DNA of 33,020 bases from a virus, in IMG/VR virus record IMGVR_UViG_3300037189_014483, positions 1 to 33,020 of that record; one strand, written 5' to 3'. This document shows, one piece after another, positions 25,236 to 31,302 of the stretch. How positions within the stretch are numbered: position 1 is the first letter of the stretch; each line of letters starts with the position of its first letter. The position numbers were made by a program, and so were the translations under genes. Below the pieces are notes generated by a model. The model did not search any database. It had not been told where the DNA came from and saw only the letters and a program-made list of their open reading frames with translations.

Positions 25236-25265
25236 AACGGTCGCTTCAGCGTCATGAAGGATTCC

Positions 25266-26546
25266 ATGAGAATAGAAGAAATAGCCTCCAAGTCAAGCGG
25301 TTTAATAAAATCGCTCTATGAACAGGCATTGTCTGTAAATCTCCCATACCCAGAATTCGCGCTCGCCACCGCCCTACACACGGTGTCTGGCATCTCTGCG
25401 CGAGCGTTCAAGTGGCCTACCTCAACGGCCCCCACTTTCTATAGCTTCATCGTAGGCGAGCCTGGAGCGGGCAAAAACGGCTATCTCAAGATGCTTGAGT
25501 CCTACCTGTGCGCAGTGGGGGAGAAGTACACCATAGGACGCCTGGTCTCCCGTACCGGGACCGTGGCGGAACTCTCCCGCTGGCCATGCCGAACGCTCAT
25601 AGAGGACGAGATTGGCAACTCATGGCTTGAGACCTACGCACCCAAGGCATCAGAGGCTCGCAGGGAGATCCAGGATCTTCTGCTGACCCTGCACGGGGAG
25701 AATAAGAGTCTGGCGGGCACGGCAAACAAAAAGGTCGAAGACCAGGTTAAGCGGGTCTTCTGGCCTCGCCTGTCTGTCTTTGGGGCCACGACACGGACCG
25801 CCATGCACGATCTCACACAGACAAAGCCCTTCGAGCGAAGTGGGATGATCTCACGTTTGCTCGTCTGGGAGACGGAAAAGACCGTACTGCCAAAGGGACC
25901 TCCTACGGGGTGGGAACTGGATCCGGCAATCCTCGATGGCCTGCGGCGCATTGCAAGGCACGGCGTGGTTGGCCTGAACGTAGACGAGGGCGAGGAAGCC
26001 ATGAAGCCGGAGGCAACCACCTCGGTGCGTCTCTCAGGGGCTGCGGACGCCTCCCTTCTTACGTGGCTGAGGGCATCCTCCGAGAAGAGGGAAGCTCTGT
26101 GCGCTGAGGAGTCCGAGGCGTTTGGACAGGTCTATTCCCGCGCCACAGACAATGCCTACCGGTTTGCCTATGCCCACTGCGCCGGGAGGGAGTCCCTGGA
26201 GGTCTCAGAGCAGGACGCAGCTTTTGGGGTGGCCCTGGCTAGCCTGCACTTGTCCCGGACGCTTGAGAGGATGGGAAGGCAATCTGAGGAGCAGAGGCTA
26301 ATGGATATGCTCTTGGATTGGCTCCAGGGAACAGGTTCGGTCAGCGTCCGTATGGTTGCCCGCACTGGCCCAAATCAGATTAGACGACTGGCAAGCCATG
26401 GGATCCGGGGCATGCTTAATGAGCTTGTAGCGTCTGGCTATGTTAAGTGCTTGAAAGATGAGCACAGCGAAACGTTCTCAGCAACCGGCGGGAGGTTGGC
26501 GTCGCTGTCGGCCGCGACACTTGCCAAAAAGAAAAAACATATATAG
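25266..26546 (+). CDS. P-loop replication-type ATPase (DUF3987-like)
   Basis: A 426-residue protein. ATG 25266 has AAGGA close upstream; the GTG at 25221 lies in a hairpin and was rejected. The Walker A loop GEPGAGKN (64-71) has Asn where Ser/Thr is normal; Walker B is LIEDE (111-115). Conserved-type helices (residues ~10-45) and a segment SVFGATTR (around 175-185), where the motif-III-like sensor is expected, match phage DUF3987-like proteins associated with replication. The C-terminal half appears to include a winged-helix-like part and a basic KKKK tail. It lies immediately upstream of the iteron cluster, so it is the best candidate for the initiator or helicase-type replication protein. 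Confidence 0.7.
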   Translation: MRIEEIASKSSGLIKSLYEQALSVNLPYPEFALATALHTVSGISARAFKWPTSTAPTFYSFIVGEPGAGKNGYLKMLESYLCAVGEKYTIGRLVSRTGTVAELSRWPCRTLIEDEIGNSWLETYAPKASEARREIQDLLLTLHGENKSLAGTANKKVEDQVKRVFWPRLSVFGATTRTAMHDLTQTKPFERSGMISRLLVWETEKTVLPKGPPTGWELDPAILDGLRRIARHGVVGLNVDEGEEAMKPEATTSVRLSGAADASLLTWLRASSEKREALCAEESEAFGQVYSRATDNAYRFAYAHCAGRESLEVSEQDAAFGVALASLHLSRTLERMGRQSEEQRLMDMLLDWLQGTGSVSVRMVARTGPNQIRRLASHGIRGMLNELVASGYVKCLKDEHSETFSATGGRLASLSAATLAKKKKHI

Positions 26547-26686
26547 ATTAAGGATGTTAACGGATTTTGTGTCGCAACTGACCCCCCAAAGTTGCGACAA
26601 GTTGCGACAGAGTTGCGACAAGCAAGATCCCGAGACTAAAGACATAAACAGCCAGTGTCGCAATGTCGCAGGCTGTCTAGAGACCT

Positions 26687-26738
26687 AGGGCGCCTGTATG
26701 TATCTTTAGATACGGGATAGGCCCTCATTTTTATTTTA
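26687..26738 (+). terminator. Hairpin terminator after the P-loop gene, inside the iteron region
   Basis: An imperfect long hairpin on the plus strand: AGGGC (26687-26691) pairs with GCCCT (26721-26725) and an inner GTATCT/AGATAC stem closes on a two-base loop. CATTTTTATTTTA follows. It would end the transcript of the P-loop protein within the iteron cluster, keeping the origin free of readthrough. Confidence 0.6.
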
Positions 26739-26870
26739 CAGAGTAAAAAACCAAACTCAGAGAAGCCAGAGAAGAAAACTCTATATTTAACCTGCGACAC
26801 TGCGACAAGTTCTCACTTGTTATTGATATATAAAGATTATTGGTGTCGCAAACGTGTCGCAATTTGTCGC

Positions 26871-26882
26871 GGCCAGCTGGCC
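26871..26882. repeat. Perfect 12-bp palindrome GGCCAGCTGGCC
   Basis: A perfect palindrome with a PvuII-type centre, abutting the last degenerate iteron at 26865 and followed by AATATTTG. Could be a dimer binding site beside the iteron array. Confidence 0.6.
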
Positions 26883-26987
26883 AATATTTGTTTAACTAAT
26901 TGATACAAATGAATTATTCTGTCGCAAGTGGGTAACAGTTGACTAGCGATGTTTATGGTGCCATTCCGTCAGCCGGACGGAGGACGT

Positions 26988-27254
26988 ATGGATGCTAGTT
27001 TAAGAGGCAGAATCGTTTTGTGGCTCGCCGCATTCAACGCTGGCTATCACCACCACAGGTCAGGGGCTCAGCGGGAGATGCTGACCAAGATCTCTCAGCG
27101 AAGGCTTGAAGATGAACTTGATCTCATGCTCAGCGAGGGCCTTGTAGACGTCAGGGAGCGAGACGGACGCATCGTAGCCACCGACAAGCTCAAGGCATCG
27201 GATCTGTGGCCACGATTGACTAAGGCGCCTGAATGGGACAAGACGTCCGTCTAG
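26988..27254 (+). CDS. Putative small winged-helix-like protein
   Basis: An 88-residue protein. ATG 26988 follows GGAGG; the earlier ATG at 26949 has no site. It is helical with a stretch RRLEDELDLMLSEGLVDVRE and then RDGRIVATDKLK, resembling the recognition helix and wing of a winged helix-turn-helix, but short. It opens the second part of the rightward operon just beyond the iterons, and an iteron (26920) overlaps its possible promoter. Could regulate that promoter. Function unproven. Confidence 0.5.
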   Translation: MDASLRGRIVLWLAAFNAGYHHHRSGAQREMLTKISQRRLEDELDLMLSEGLVDVRERDGRIVATDKLKASDLWPRLTKAPEWDKTSV

Positions 27255-27267
27255 CGAAGGAGATAGT

Positions 27268-27519
27268 ATGTTTTTATGGGTGTACGCAGGCGTTCCCAAG
27301 GATAACAAGTTCGTTCCGTCATCGAAGATGTGCATCAAGTACGAAGACGTCCTCTATGCGGAATCCATCAAGGGAGACCCTCCCGGGGTTCTCTGGATCG
27401 CCCTTCGCACGGGCGGAGTTCATTGCGTGCGCACTACGCAACGCGATTTCCTTGAACACCTCAAGAGCGGCTCCCCTCTCCTCTTGGCTCCCACCGACCA
27501 ACCGGAGGTCAAGGAATGA
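27268..27519 (+). CDS. Small beta-rich protein, weak LytTR-like resemblance
   Basis: An 83-residue protein behind a strong GAAGGAG. It contains IKYEDVLYAESIKGDPPGVL, ALRTGGVHCVRT and RDFLEHLKS, a pattern reminiscent of LytTR-type DNA-binding domains ('...I.yIes..y...t..g....r.tl..l..L') but shorter. It overlaps the next gene (ATGA), so the two are coupled. May be a DNA-binding regulator; low certainty. Confidence 0.5.
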   Translation: MFLWVYAGVPKDNKFVPSSKMCIKYEDVLYAESIKGDPPGVLWIALRTGGVHCVRTTQRDFLEHLKSGSPLLLAPTDQPEVKE

Positions 27520-27746
27520 AAGCGGAAAAAGGGCTCTATTACACGGTGACAGAGGCGGCCCGCGTACTGGGCGTGAACGTAAGCCGCATCCGCCAACTCA
27601 TTTATGCCAAGAGGATCCTTGGGACAAAGAAGGCTGGGAACATCTGGCTAATCAAGGCCCCTATCCGAATCGAGCGGGCGGAAAAGTGGGGCGGATGCTC
27701 AACGATTCCTTCTAAAGCTTACGTGCGCAACAGGAATGCCTCCTGA
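27516..27746 (+). CDS. Excisionase/MerR-like helix-turn-helix protein
   Basis: A 76-residue DNA-binding protein. The segment YTVTEAARVLGVNVSRIRQL (about residues 9-28) then IYAKRILGTKKAGNIWLI is a typical HTH_17/excisionase-type winged helix ('ytv.EaA..LGvs...v..li....l...k.G..w.I'). The start overlaps the previous stop and GGAGG lies upstream. It could be a small repressor, an excisionase-like factor, or a plasmid-type copy control protein near the iterons. No integrase was seen, so excision proper is unlikely. Confidence 0.75.
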   Translation: MKAEKGLYYTVTEAARVLGVNVSRIRQLIYAKRILGTKKAGNIWLIKAPIRIERAEKWGGCSTIPSKAYVRNRNAS

Positions 27747-27958
27747 TGAAAGCCACCCTCGAATTCAACCTTCCTGAAGAGCAACCCGAGTACGACGCAC
27801 TCATGGAAGCCAAACGCCTTGCTGATGAGCGCTACAATGCGCTCTATGACATCGCCAACGTCGCTCGCACCGCTTTAAAGCACGGCGCAGACACCGTTGA
27901 AGCACTCACCAAGGCACTTGAGGAAATCCTCTCTATTTCATTCCGGGAACTGAACTGA
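27746..27958 (+). CDS. Conserved small phage protein (MKATLEFNLPEEQ type)
   Basis: A 70-residue helical acidic protein. It opens with MKATLEFNLPEEQPEYDALM, a common start for small proteins in proteobacterial phages; the rest is two or three helices (RLADERYNALYDIANVART, ADTVEALTKALEEIL). Start and stop both overlap the neighbours (TGATG). Function unknown; in other phages it sits among early replication genes. Confidence 0.65.
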   Translation: MKATLEFNLPEEQPEYDALMEAKRLADERYNALYDIANVARTALKHGADTVEALTKALEEILSISFRELN

Positions 27959-28302
27959 TGGAACGCGCTTATATAGAAAACATGCGCTACATGGCCGCGC
28001 TTCTCGTGCACTCGTACGATATCGCCCTTGAGCACATGCCAGCAGACGACGAGACACCCGAGCAAACAGACGCGCGTTGCAAGAGGCGCTTCGAAGCGGA
28101 TGCTTTGGATGCGATGTGCGCAGCGATGACGGGCGATGACTGCCGTGAGCTTGCAGCACATCTTGGCTTGCACACCTCGGGAGTCTACAACTGGCGCGCA
28201 CAGGGACGAGTTCCGGCGGCGCGCAGAGCGGAGTTCGAGCAATGGATTATCAACAGGCCAGTGGAAACGGAGCAGGAGATTTTGGAGCCGCAGTGCTCAT
28301 GA
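27958..28302 (+). CDS. Cro/YdaS-like helix-turn-helix protein
   Basis: A 114-residue protein whose C-terminal third is a helix-turn-helix: LAAHLGLHTSGVYNWRAQGR and then VPAARRAEFEQWI (about 68-100), matching the YdaS/Cro 'lA..Lgv...avy.W...grvPa.r' pattern. The N-terminal part is acidic and helical. The start is TGATG-coupled to the upstream gene, and the C-terminus overlaps the membrane protein start. Probably an early transcription regulator. Confidence 0.7.
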   Translation: MERAYIENMRYMAALLVHSYDIALEHMPADDETPEQTDARCKRRFEADALDAMCAAMTGDDCRELAAHLGLHTSGVYNWRAQGRVPAARRAEFEQWIINRPVETEQEILEPQCS

Positions 28303-28448
28303 TAGTTCTTATGCTTGCAGGCTTTGGCATGGTATTATTCGCGGTGCAGAGCATCTTCAATGCTGTGATCTCCGCTCGGAGTTACGCAGCTATCCATCGC
28401 TCTGTGACTCAATTCCATCGCGCCCGCAAGGCGCTCAAAACTCCATGA
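28242..28448 (+). CDS. Small one-helix membrane protein (possible holin/antiholin), dual start possible
   Basis: A 68-residue protein. GGAG lies eight bases before ATG 28242, but that start overlaps the HTH gene by 61 bases. An in-frame ATG at 28299 overlaps the HTH stop (ATGA) and would give 49 residues starting at the membrane helix. One hydrophobic helix, AAVLMIVLMLAGFGMVLFAV (about 16-35), is followed by a basic tail (HRARKALKTP). It is 97 bases upstream of the endolysin, so it could be part of the lysis system. Confidence in the gene is good; in the role, low. Confidence 0.55.
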   Translation: MDYQQASGNGAGDFGAAVLMIVLMLAGFGMVLFAVQSIFNAVISARSYAAIHRSVTQFHRARKALKTP

Positions 28449-28545
28449 CGGAGCGGTCGCCGTGTCTTAGTCTGTCCGCTTGCGGTCAAGATTCTAAGGG
28501 AACACCACGGCGGCTGCTTCGTTCATTCATCCAAAGGGGAAGTGT

Positions 28546-29721
28546 ATGCCTTGGTATTTATTGACTAAGAAATCCTTGCTGAAGATGGACGGAAGCAAAG
28601 CAATTGAGCGCATCCGCACGTGGCCTTCAAAAACCGCAATCAATACTCTCTATCTCGCGCCTGACGATATGATCGTTGACCTTGAGCGCGAAGAGCCTGA
28701 GTTCGCAAGCGCAGAGCCTGCTCCTGAGCCCGCGCCCGTCAAACCACCCGGCACCTCTGCTCCAAAGCCTCCGGTGAAGTGGCGCAAGTCGCCGAACTTC
28801 TCTGCGCGCGGCTCTGCGATTGACCGCGTGATCCTGCACTACACCACCGGTGGCACTGCCGAGGGCGCTCTGTCCTGGTTTGAGAAGCCCGAATCTCAGG
28901 TGTCAGCGCACTACGTGATCGATAAGGACGGCACCATTTACCAGTGCGTGTCCGACGATCGCAAGGCGTGGCACGCCTACGGCGAGAACGATGACTCCAT
29001 CGGCATTGAGCACGTCGCGCGCAAGGGTGAGCGGCTCACGCCTGAGCAGGCAAAGGCTTCGGCTGCGCTCATCGCGTACCTCAAAGCGCAGTACAAGCTC
29101 ATCAACGCAGACGTGACCGCGCACAGGTTTACGAACTCTAACAAGGGCCGCACGGATTGCCCCGGAGATCTGTGGAAGACAGAGTCGGAGTTGCATGCGT
29201 GGCTCGAAGCGATGGTGCCAGACGGCTTTTCGGCAGAGCCTATGCCTGCTCCAAAGGAACCCGAGAACGTGGCGACGCTTACCACCAACAAGGCTTGGCA
29301 CCCTGGCACATGGGGCGGCCTGTATATTTTGGTGCTTACGATCGGAAGCGAAGTTTTCTACGTCGCCTCCGGCGCTCGCGGAGCACAGAACTTCCGCCGT
29401 CCTACAGACCCCCGCAGCGTGCCCGGGAACCTCGAGCCGATTCCGCAGGGGCGTTACCGCATTGGACCGATCGAATTCGCAGGCGGGAAGGATAACTATG
29501 AGGGCTCATTTGGCGCTGGGCTTGGTCCTGTGTGGGTGGGTCTTGATGCTGATTTCAGTGATGATCGGGGTAGTTTCGGGATCCACGGAGATGGTAACAT
29601 TGGTTCGGCGCCTGGATCTGCTGGCTGTGTCGTGCTTCGCGATATCACTGACCTTAAGCGTTTCGTGGCGGCGCTGAGGAAGCACGACCCGAAGGTGCTC
29701 CATGTCGACTGGGCCCTCTGA
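28546..29721 (+). CDS. Endolysin: N-acetylmuramoyl-L-alanine amidase fused to a YkuD-like domain
   Basis: A 391-residue protein behind AGGGGAAG. Residues ~55-80 are a Pro/Ala linker after a short N-terminal domain. Residues ~88-215 are an Amidase_2 zinc amidase: H98 in LHYTTGG, AHYVIDKDGTIYQCV, SIGIEHV, then H193 and C205 in AHRF...TDCPGD as the remaining zinc ligands. Residues ~245-391 are a second domain ending in FGIHGDGN...GSAGCVVL: H347, S358 and C361 fit the HG...SxGC active site of YkuD / DUF2778 L,D-transpeptidase-fold enzymes. No signal peptide, so it needs a holin. Part of the C-terminal domain is also read in another frame (29498-29677). Confidence 0.85.
   Translation: MPWYLLTKKSLLKMDGSKAIERIRTWPSKTAINTLYLAPDDMIVDLEREEPEFASAEPAPEPAPVKPPGTSAPKPPVKWRKSPNFSARGSAIDRVILHYTTGGTAEGALSWFEKPESQVSAHYVIDKDGTIYQCVSDDRKAWHAYGENDDSIGIEHVARKGERLTPEQAKASAALIAYLKAQYKLINADVTAHRFTNSNKGRTDCPGDLWKTESELHAWLEAMVPDGFSAEPMPAPKEPENVATLTTNKAWHPGTWGGLYILVLTIGSEVFYVASGARGAQNFRRPTDPRSVPGNLEPIPQGRYRIGPIEFAGGKDNYEGSFGAGLGPVWVGLDADFSDDRGSFGIHGDGNIGSAPGSAGCVVLRDITDLKRFVAALRKHDPKVLHVDWAL
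29498..29677 (+). CDS. Overprinted two-helix holin-like protein inside the endolysin gene
   Basis: In the +1 frame relative to the endolysin there is an ATG at 29498 with AAGGA six bases upstream, giving 59 residues. Two hydrophobic helices (residues ~4-26: LALGLVLCGWVLMLISVMIG; ~40-56: LDLLAVSCFAISLTLSVSW) are joined by a short loop with charged residues (TEMVTLVRR), and the end is basic (WRR). This is the plan of a class II holin. In the overlapped region the endolysin uses more T-ending codons (GGT 5 of 12 Gly against 2 of 24 before; GAT 6 of 7 Asp against 6 of 16), which creates the T in the second position needed for hydrophobic residues in the second frame. Confidence 0.6.
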   Translation: MRAHLALGLVLCGWVLMLISVMIGVVSGSTEMVTLVRRLDLLAVSCFAISLTLSVSWRR

Positions 29722-29882
29722 TGCGCATCGATAAATCATCCCCAAGCACCGCAGACCTGCTGCACGCAGCCGTGAGGCATGCGGCACTCGTTCAGCATTG
29801 GCGTCGCATCGCATTCGCCTCATGGTGCGCGACTGCGGCGCTTATCGTCATGGTTGTCATTCTAGCCCTGAGGGTCCTTTGA
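29721..29882 (+). CDS. Small membrane protein after the endolysin
   Basis: A 53-residue protein beginning at ATG 29721, coupled to the endolysin stop (TGATG). The N-terminal ~30 residues are polar (MRIDKSSPSTADLLHAAVRH); the C-terminus is one hydrophobic helix (ASWCATAALIVMVVILALRVL-like, residues ~33-53). Position and topology fit a lysis accessory protein (holin partner, antiholin or spanin-like), not assignable further. Its stop overlaps a TTG start of the next gene. Confidence 0.6.
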   Translation: MRIDKSSPSTADLLHAAVRHAALVQHWRRIAFASWCATAALIVMVVILALRVL

Positions 29883-30277
29883 GCGCTGCAATCCACAAGA
29901 TCCACATTGCAAACGACAACCAGATCACCACCCGATGCGGCCGTGAGCTCATTGACGTCATCTGGAGCCCAAAGAACGGCGAGGCGACGTGCAACCAATG
30001 CCGCATGGCCGTCGGCATGACAAAGCATCCGCGTGTGCCTAGGAGCCTGGATCCGCGCCCTTCCTCGCAGCCTGTTCCAGAGGTCGGACAGACTTGGGAG
30101 GACATCCAGGCTCGAAGCGAAGGCCGTAAGCGCAGGATCCGCGTGGTGAGCGTGGATGAAACCCACGTGTACTTTCTTGCGACTACGGACGTCCTGCGCA
30201 CGGAGCCACGCAAAGCACTGCGCGAGCGGTTCACGGGGAACATGCGTGGGTATCGGTACGTGGGGGAGCAGGAATGA
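29879..30277 (+). CDS. Small Cys-containing phage protein (zinc-binding-like)
   Basis: A 132-residue protein read from TTG 29879, which overlaps the preceding stop (TTGA) and has GAGGG four to five bases upstream. The earlier in-frame ATG at 29798 would overlap the membrane protein deeply and looks less likely. The N-terminal half has a CG...CxxC arrangement (TRCGRELI, ATCNQCRMA), a possible zinc ribbon; the C-terminal half is beta-rich and basic (KRRIRVVSV, VYFLATTDV). Family not recognised; common in plus-strand early regions of proteobacterial phages. Confidence 0.55.
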   Translation: MSAAIHKIHIANDNQITTRCGRELIDVIWSPKNGEATCNQCRMAVGMTKHPRVPRSLDPRPSSQPVPEVGQTWEDIQARSEGRKRRIRVVSVDETHVYFLATTDVLRTEPRKALRERFTGNMRGYRYVGEQE

Positions 30278-30672
30278 CCGACGCAAACGACGCGGTGACG
30301 CGCATTAGCGAGAAGATGAGCCACTGCGGGCCTGCATCATGGGTCGACGTTGCGGAGCTTCTTGACCGCCTCGAAGCCGCCGAGAAGGAACTCGCCCGCG
30401 TACTCTCTCAATCAGATGCTGAACGCAAAGGCTGGCGCAAGGTAGTAGCGGAAGCTGGCGACACCGCCCGCATGCGTTACGAAGCGCTGGAAGAAGTCAA
30501 AACAGAACGCGACAAGCTGCGCGAGGAACTGGAGTCGGCGAGGCTTGTCCTTGAATACGCTGATGTGTGCGAAAGCCTGACAGCGCACGGGCCTGGAGCG
30601 GCGCATTGTCGCGACGTGCTGCTTGAACGACTCGGCGAGTACAAGAAACGCTTCAGAGGCCGCGATGACTGA
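30274..30672 (+). CDS. Coiled-coil hypothetical protein
   Basis: A 132-residue helical protein. The ATG overlaps the previous stop (ATGA) and GGGGGAG lies upstream. Residues ~25-95 (LLDRLEAAEKELARVLSQ, then YEALEEVKTERDKLREELES) predict a coiled coil. It has three Cys, one in SHCG near the N-terminus. No enzymatic motif. Typical of accessory coiled-coil proteins of unknown function. Confidence 0.6.
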   Translation: MTDANDAVTRISEKMSHCGPASWVDVAELLDRLEAAEKELARVLSQSDAERKGWRKVVAEAGDTARMRYEALEEVKTERDKLREELESARLVLEYADVCESLTAHGPGAAHCRDVLLERLGEYKKRFRGRDD

Positions 30673-30991
30673 CACGCCGTGCTTCGAACACACGCTGCGC
30701 ACGCTGGCGAGCAACGACATGAGCGATGGAGACGCGCGCTATGCAGGCAAGGATTGGGCGCATCTCATCAGCGCAGTAGACACTGCGAATGCCTATTCGC
30801 TGGTGCGCTTCGTCGACCCCACAACCGCCACGCTCGTGGCTGATGTGCTTGAAGCTGTCAGCCGATTCAACGAGGCCGAGTGGTCGGAGGATCGCGATTC
30901 ACGCGAAATGAGACTTCTGCGGTCAGCTTGCGTTTTTGAGATGAAAAAGCGCAAAGACGCCCTGGACGCGCACGCAAGAGGTAAAAATTAA
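30665..30991 (+). CDS. Hypothetical accessory protein
   Basis: A 108-residue protein. ATG 30665 overlaps the previous stop (8 bases) and AGAGG lies upstream; the longer reading from 30623 is not needed. Charged helical protein (DALDAHARGKN at the end). Its C-terminus lies on the first copy of a 14-bp repeat whose second copy is in frame 102 bases downstream, where an older ending of this gene (LDAHAKKRT then stop) still appears to exist. This indicates a changed terminus. Confidence 0.6.
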   Translation: MTDTPCFEHTLRTLASNDMSDGDARYAGKDWAHLISAVDTANAYSLVRFVDPTTATLVADVLEAVSRFNEAEWSEDRDSREMRLLRSACVFEMKKRKDALDAHARGKN

Positions 30992-31077
30992 TGTGTGTTT
31001 GCACGCCGTATGTAAGGACACCTTGGTGTAAAAATTGCCCTCGTCCGAATCCAGCATTTCCCTCTGGACGCGCACGC
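30962..31077. repeat. 14-bp direct repeat bounding a 102-bp insertion
   Basis: CTGGACGCGCACGC occurs at 30962-30975 and again at 31064-31077, exactly 102 bases (34 codons) apart. The DNA between carries the Cys-rich N-terminus of the next gene with its own AGAGGT site and ATG. Removing one repeat unit restores a previous gene end that overlaps the next ATG (ATGA at 31090). This is the expected footprint of insertion or duplication by short-homology recombination. Confidence 0.75.
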
Positions 31078-31302
31078 GAAGAAACGCACATGACCGACCA
31101 AGCGAGCATGAACCTGCGCGACTGCCCGCCGCCCTTCGTGGCCCAGGCCCACAGTTCGTCGCCCCGCCAGTGCATGGTCGTCGCGGCCACCCAGCGCATC
31201 CGGCAGGGCTACGACCAGACCGAATACACGACGCTTCGACTGCGGACGCTCGACGCCGAAGTCATCAGGGACAGGGGGCTTCTCGATGCATGGAAAGACT
31301 GA
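30991..31302 (+). CDS. Cys-rich peptide fused to a small hypothetical protein
   Basis: A 103-residue protein whose ATG overlaps the previous stop (TAATG). The first ~20 residues, MCVCTPYVRTPWCKNCPRP, have C2, C4, C13 and C16 (CxC...CxxC), a zinc-knuckle-like peptide that, from memory, recurs as a tiny separate protein in many proteobacterial phages. From Met34 (31090) it reads as a 70-residue protein (MTDQASMNLRDCPPPF...) that would have been the original gene. I infer that the Cys-rich part was joined on by the 102-bp insertion. Either or both starts may be used. Confidence 0.6.
   Translation: MCVCTPYVRTPWCKNCPRPNPAFPSGRAREETHMTDQASMNLRDCPPPFVAQAHSSSPRQCMVVAATQRIRQGYDQTEYTTLRLRTLDAEVIRDRGLLDAWKD

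Larger units (their letters stand above)
26570..26927. repeat. Iteron cluster TGTCGCAA, candidate replication origin
   Basis: Eight exact copies of TGTCGCAA or its complement: plus at 26570, 26656, 26844, 26855, 26920; minus (TTGCGACA) at 26592, 26602, 26613. Near copies: 26664 (TGTCGCAG), 26792 and 26800 (CTGCGACA), 26865 (TGTCGCGG). Copies at 26592/26602/26613 and 26844/26855/26865 are 10-11 bases apart, one helical turn. AT-rich DNA lies between and beside the blocks (for example TATTGATATATAAAGATTATT near 26821). The rest of the window has few copies (one was noted at 10316). Fits an iteron origin or multi-operator control region. Confidence 0.8.

Noticed and set aside
26458-26688. Small frame over the iterons (76 codons)
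   Set aside because: Its sequence is made by the repeats themselves (repeated SCDK/CRQ units) and starts inside another gene; no proper ribosome site.
27516-27746. An excisionase with a lysogenic integration module
   Set aside because: No integrase or attachment site is visible; the helix-turn-helix is kept as a general regulator.
29195-29677. A 160-codon plus-strand frame over the endolysin
   Set aside because: Only the last 59 codons (from 29498) have a ribosome site and hydrophobic helices; the upstream part looks like an antisense-type or shifted shadow.
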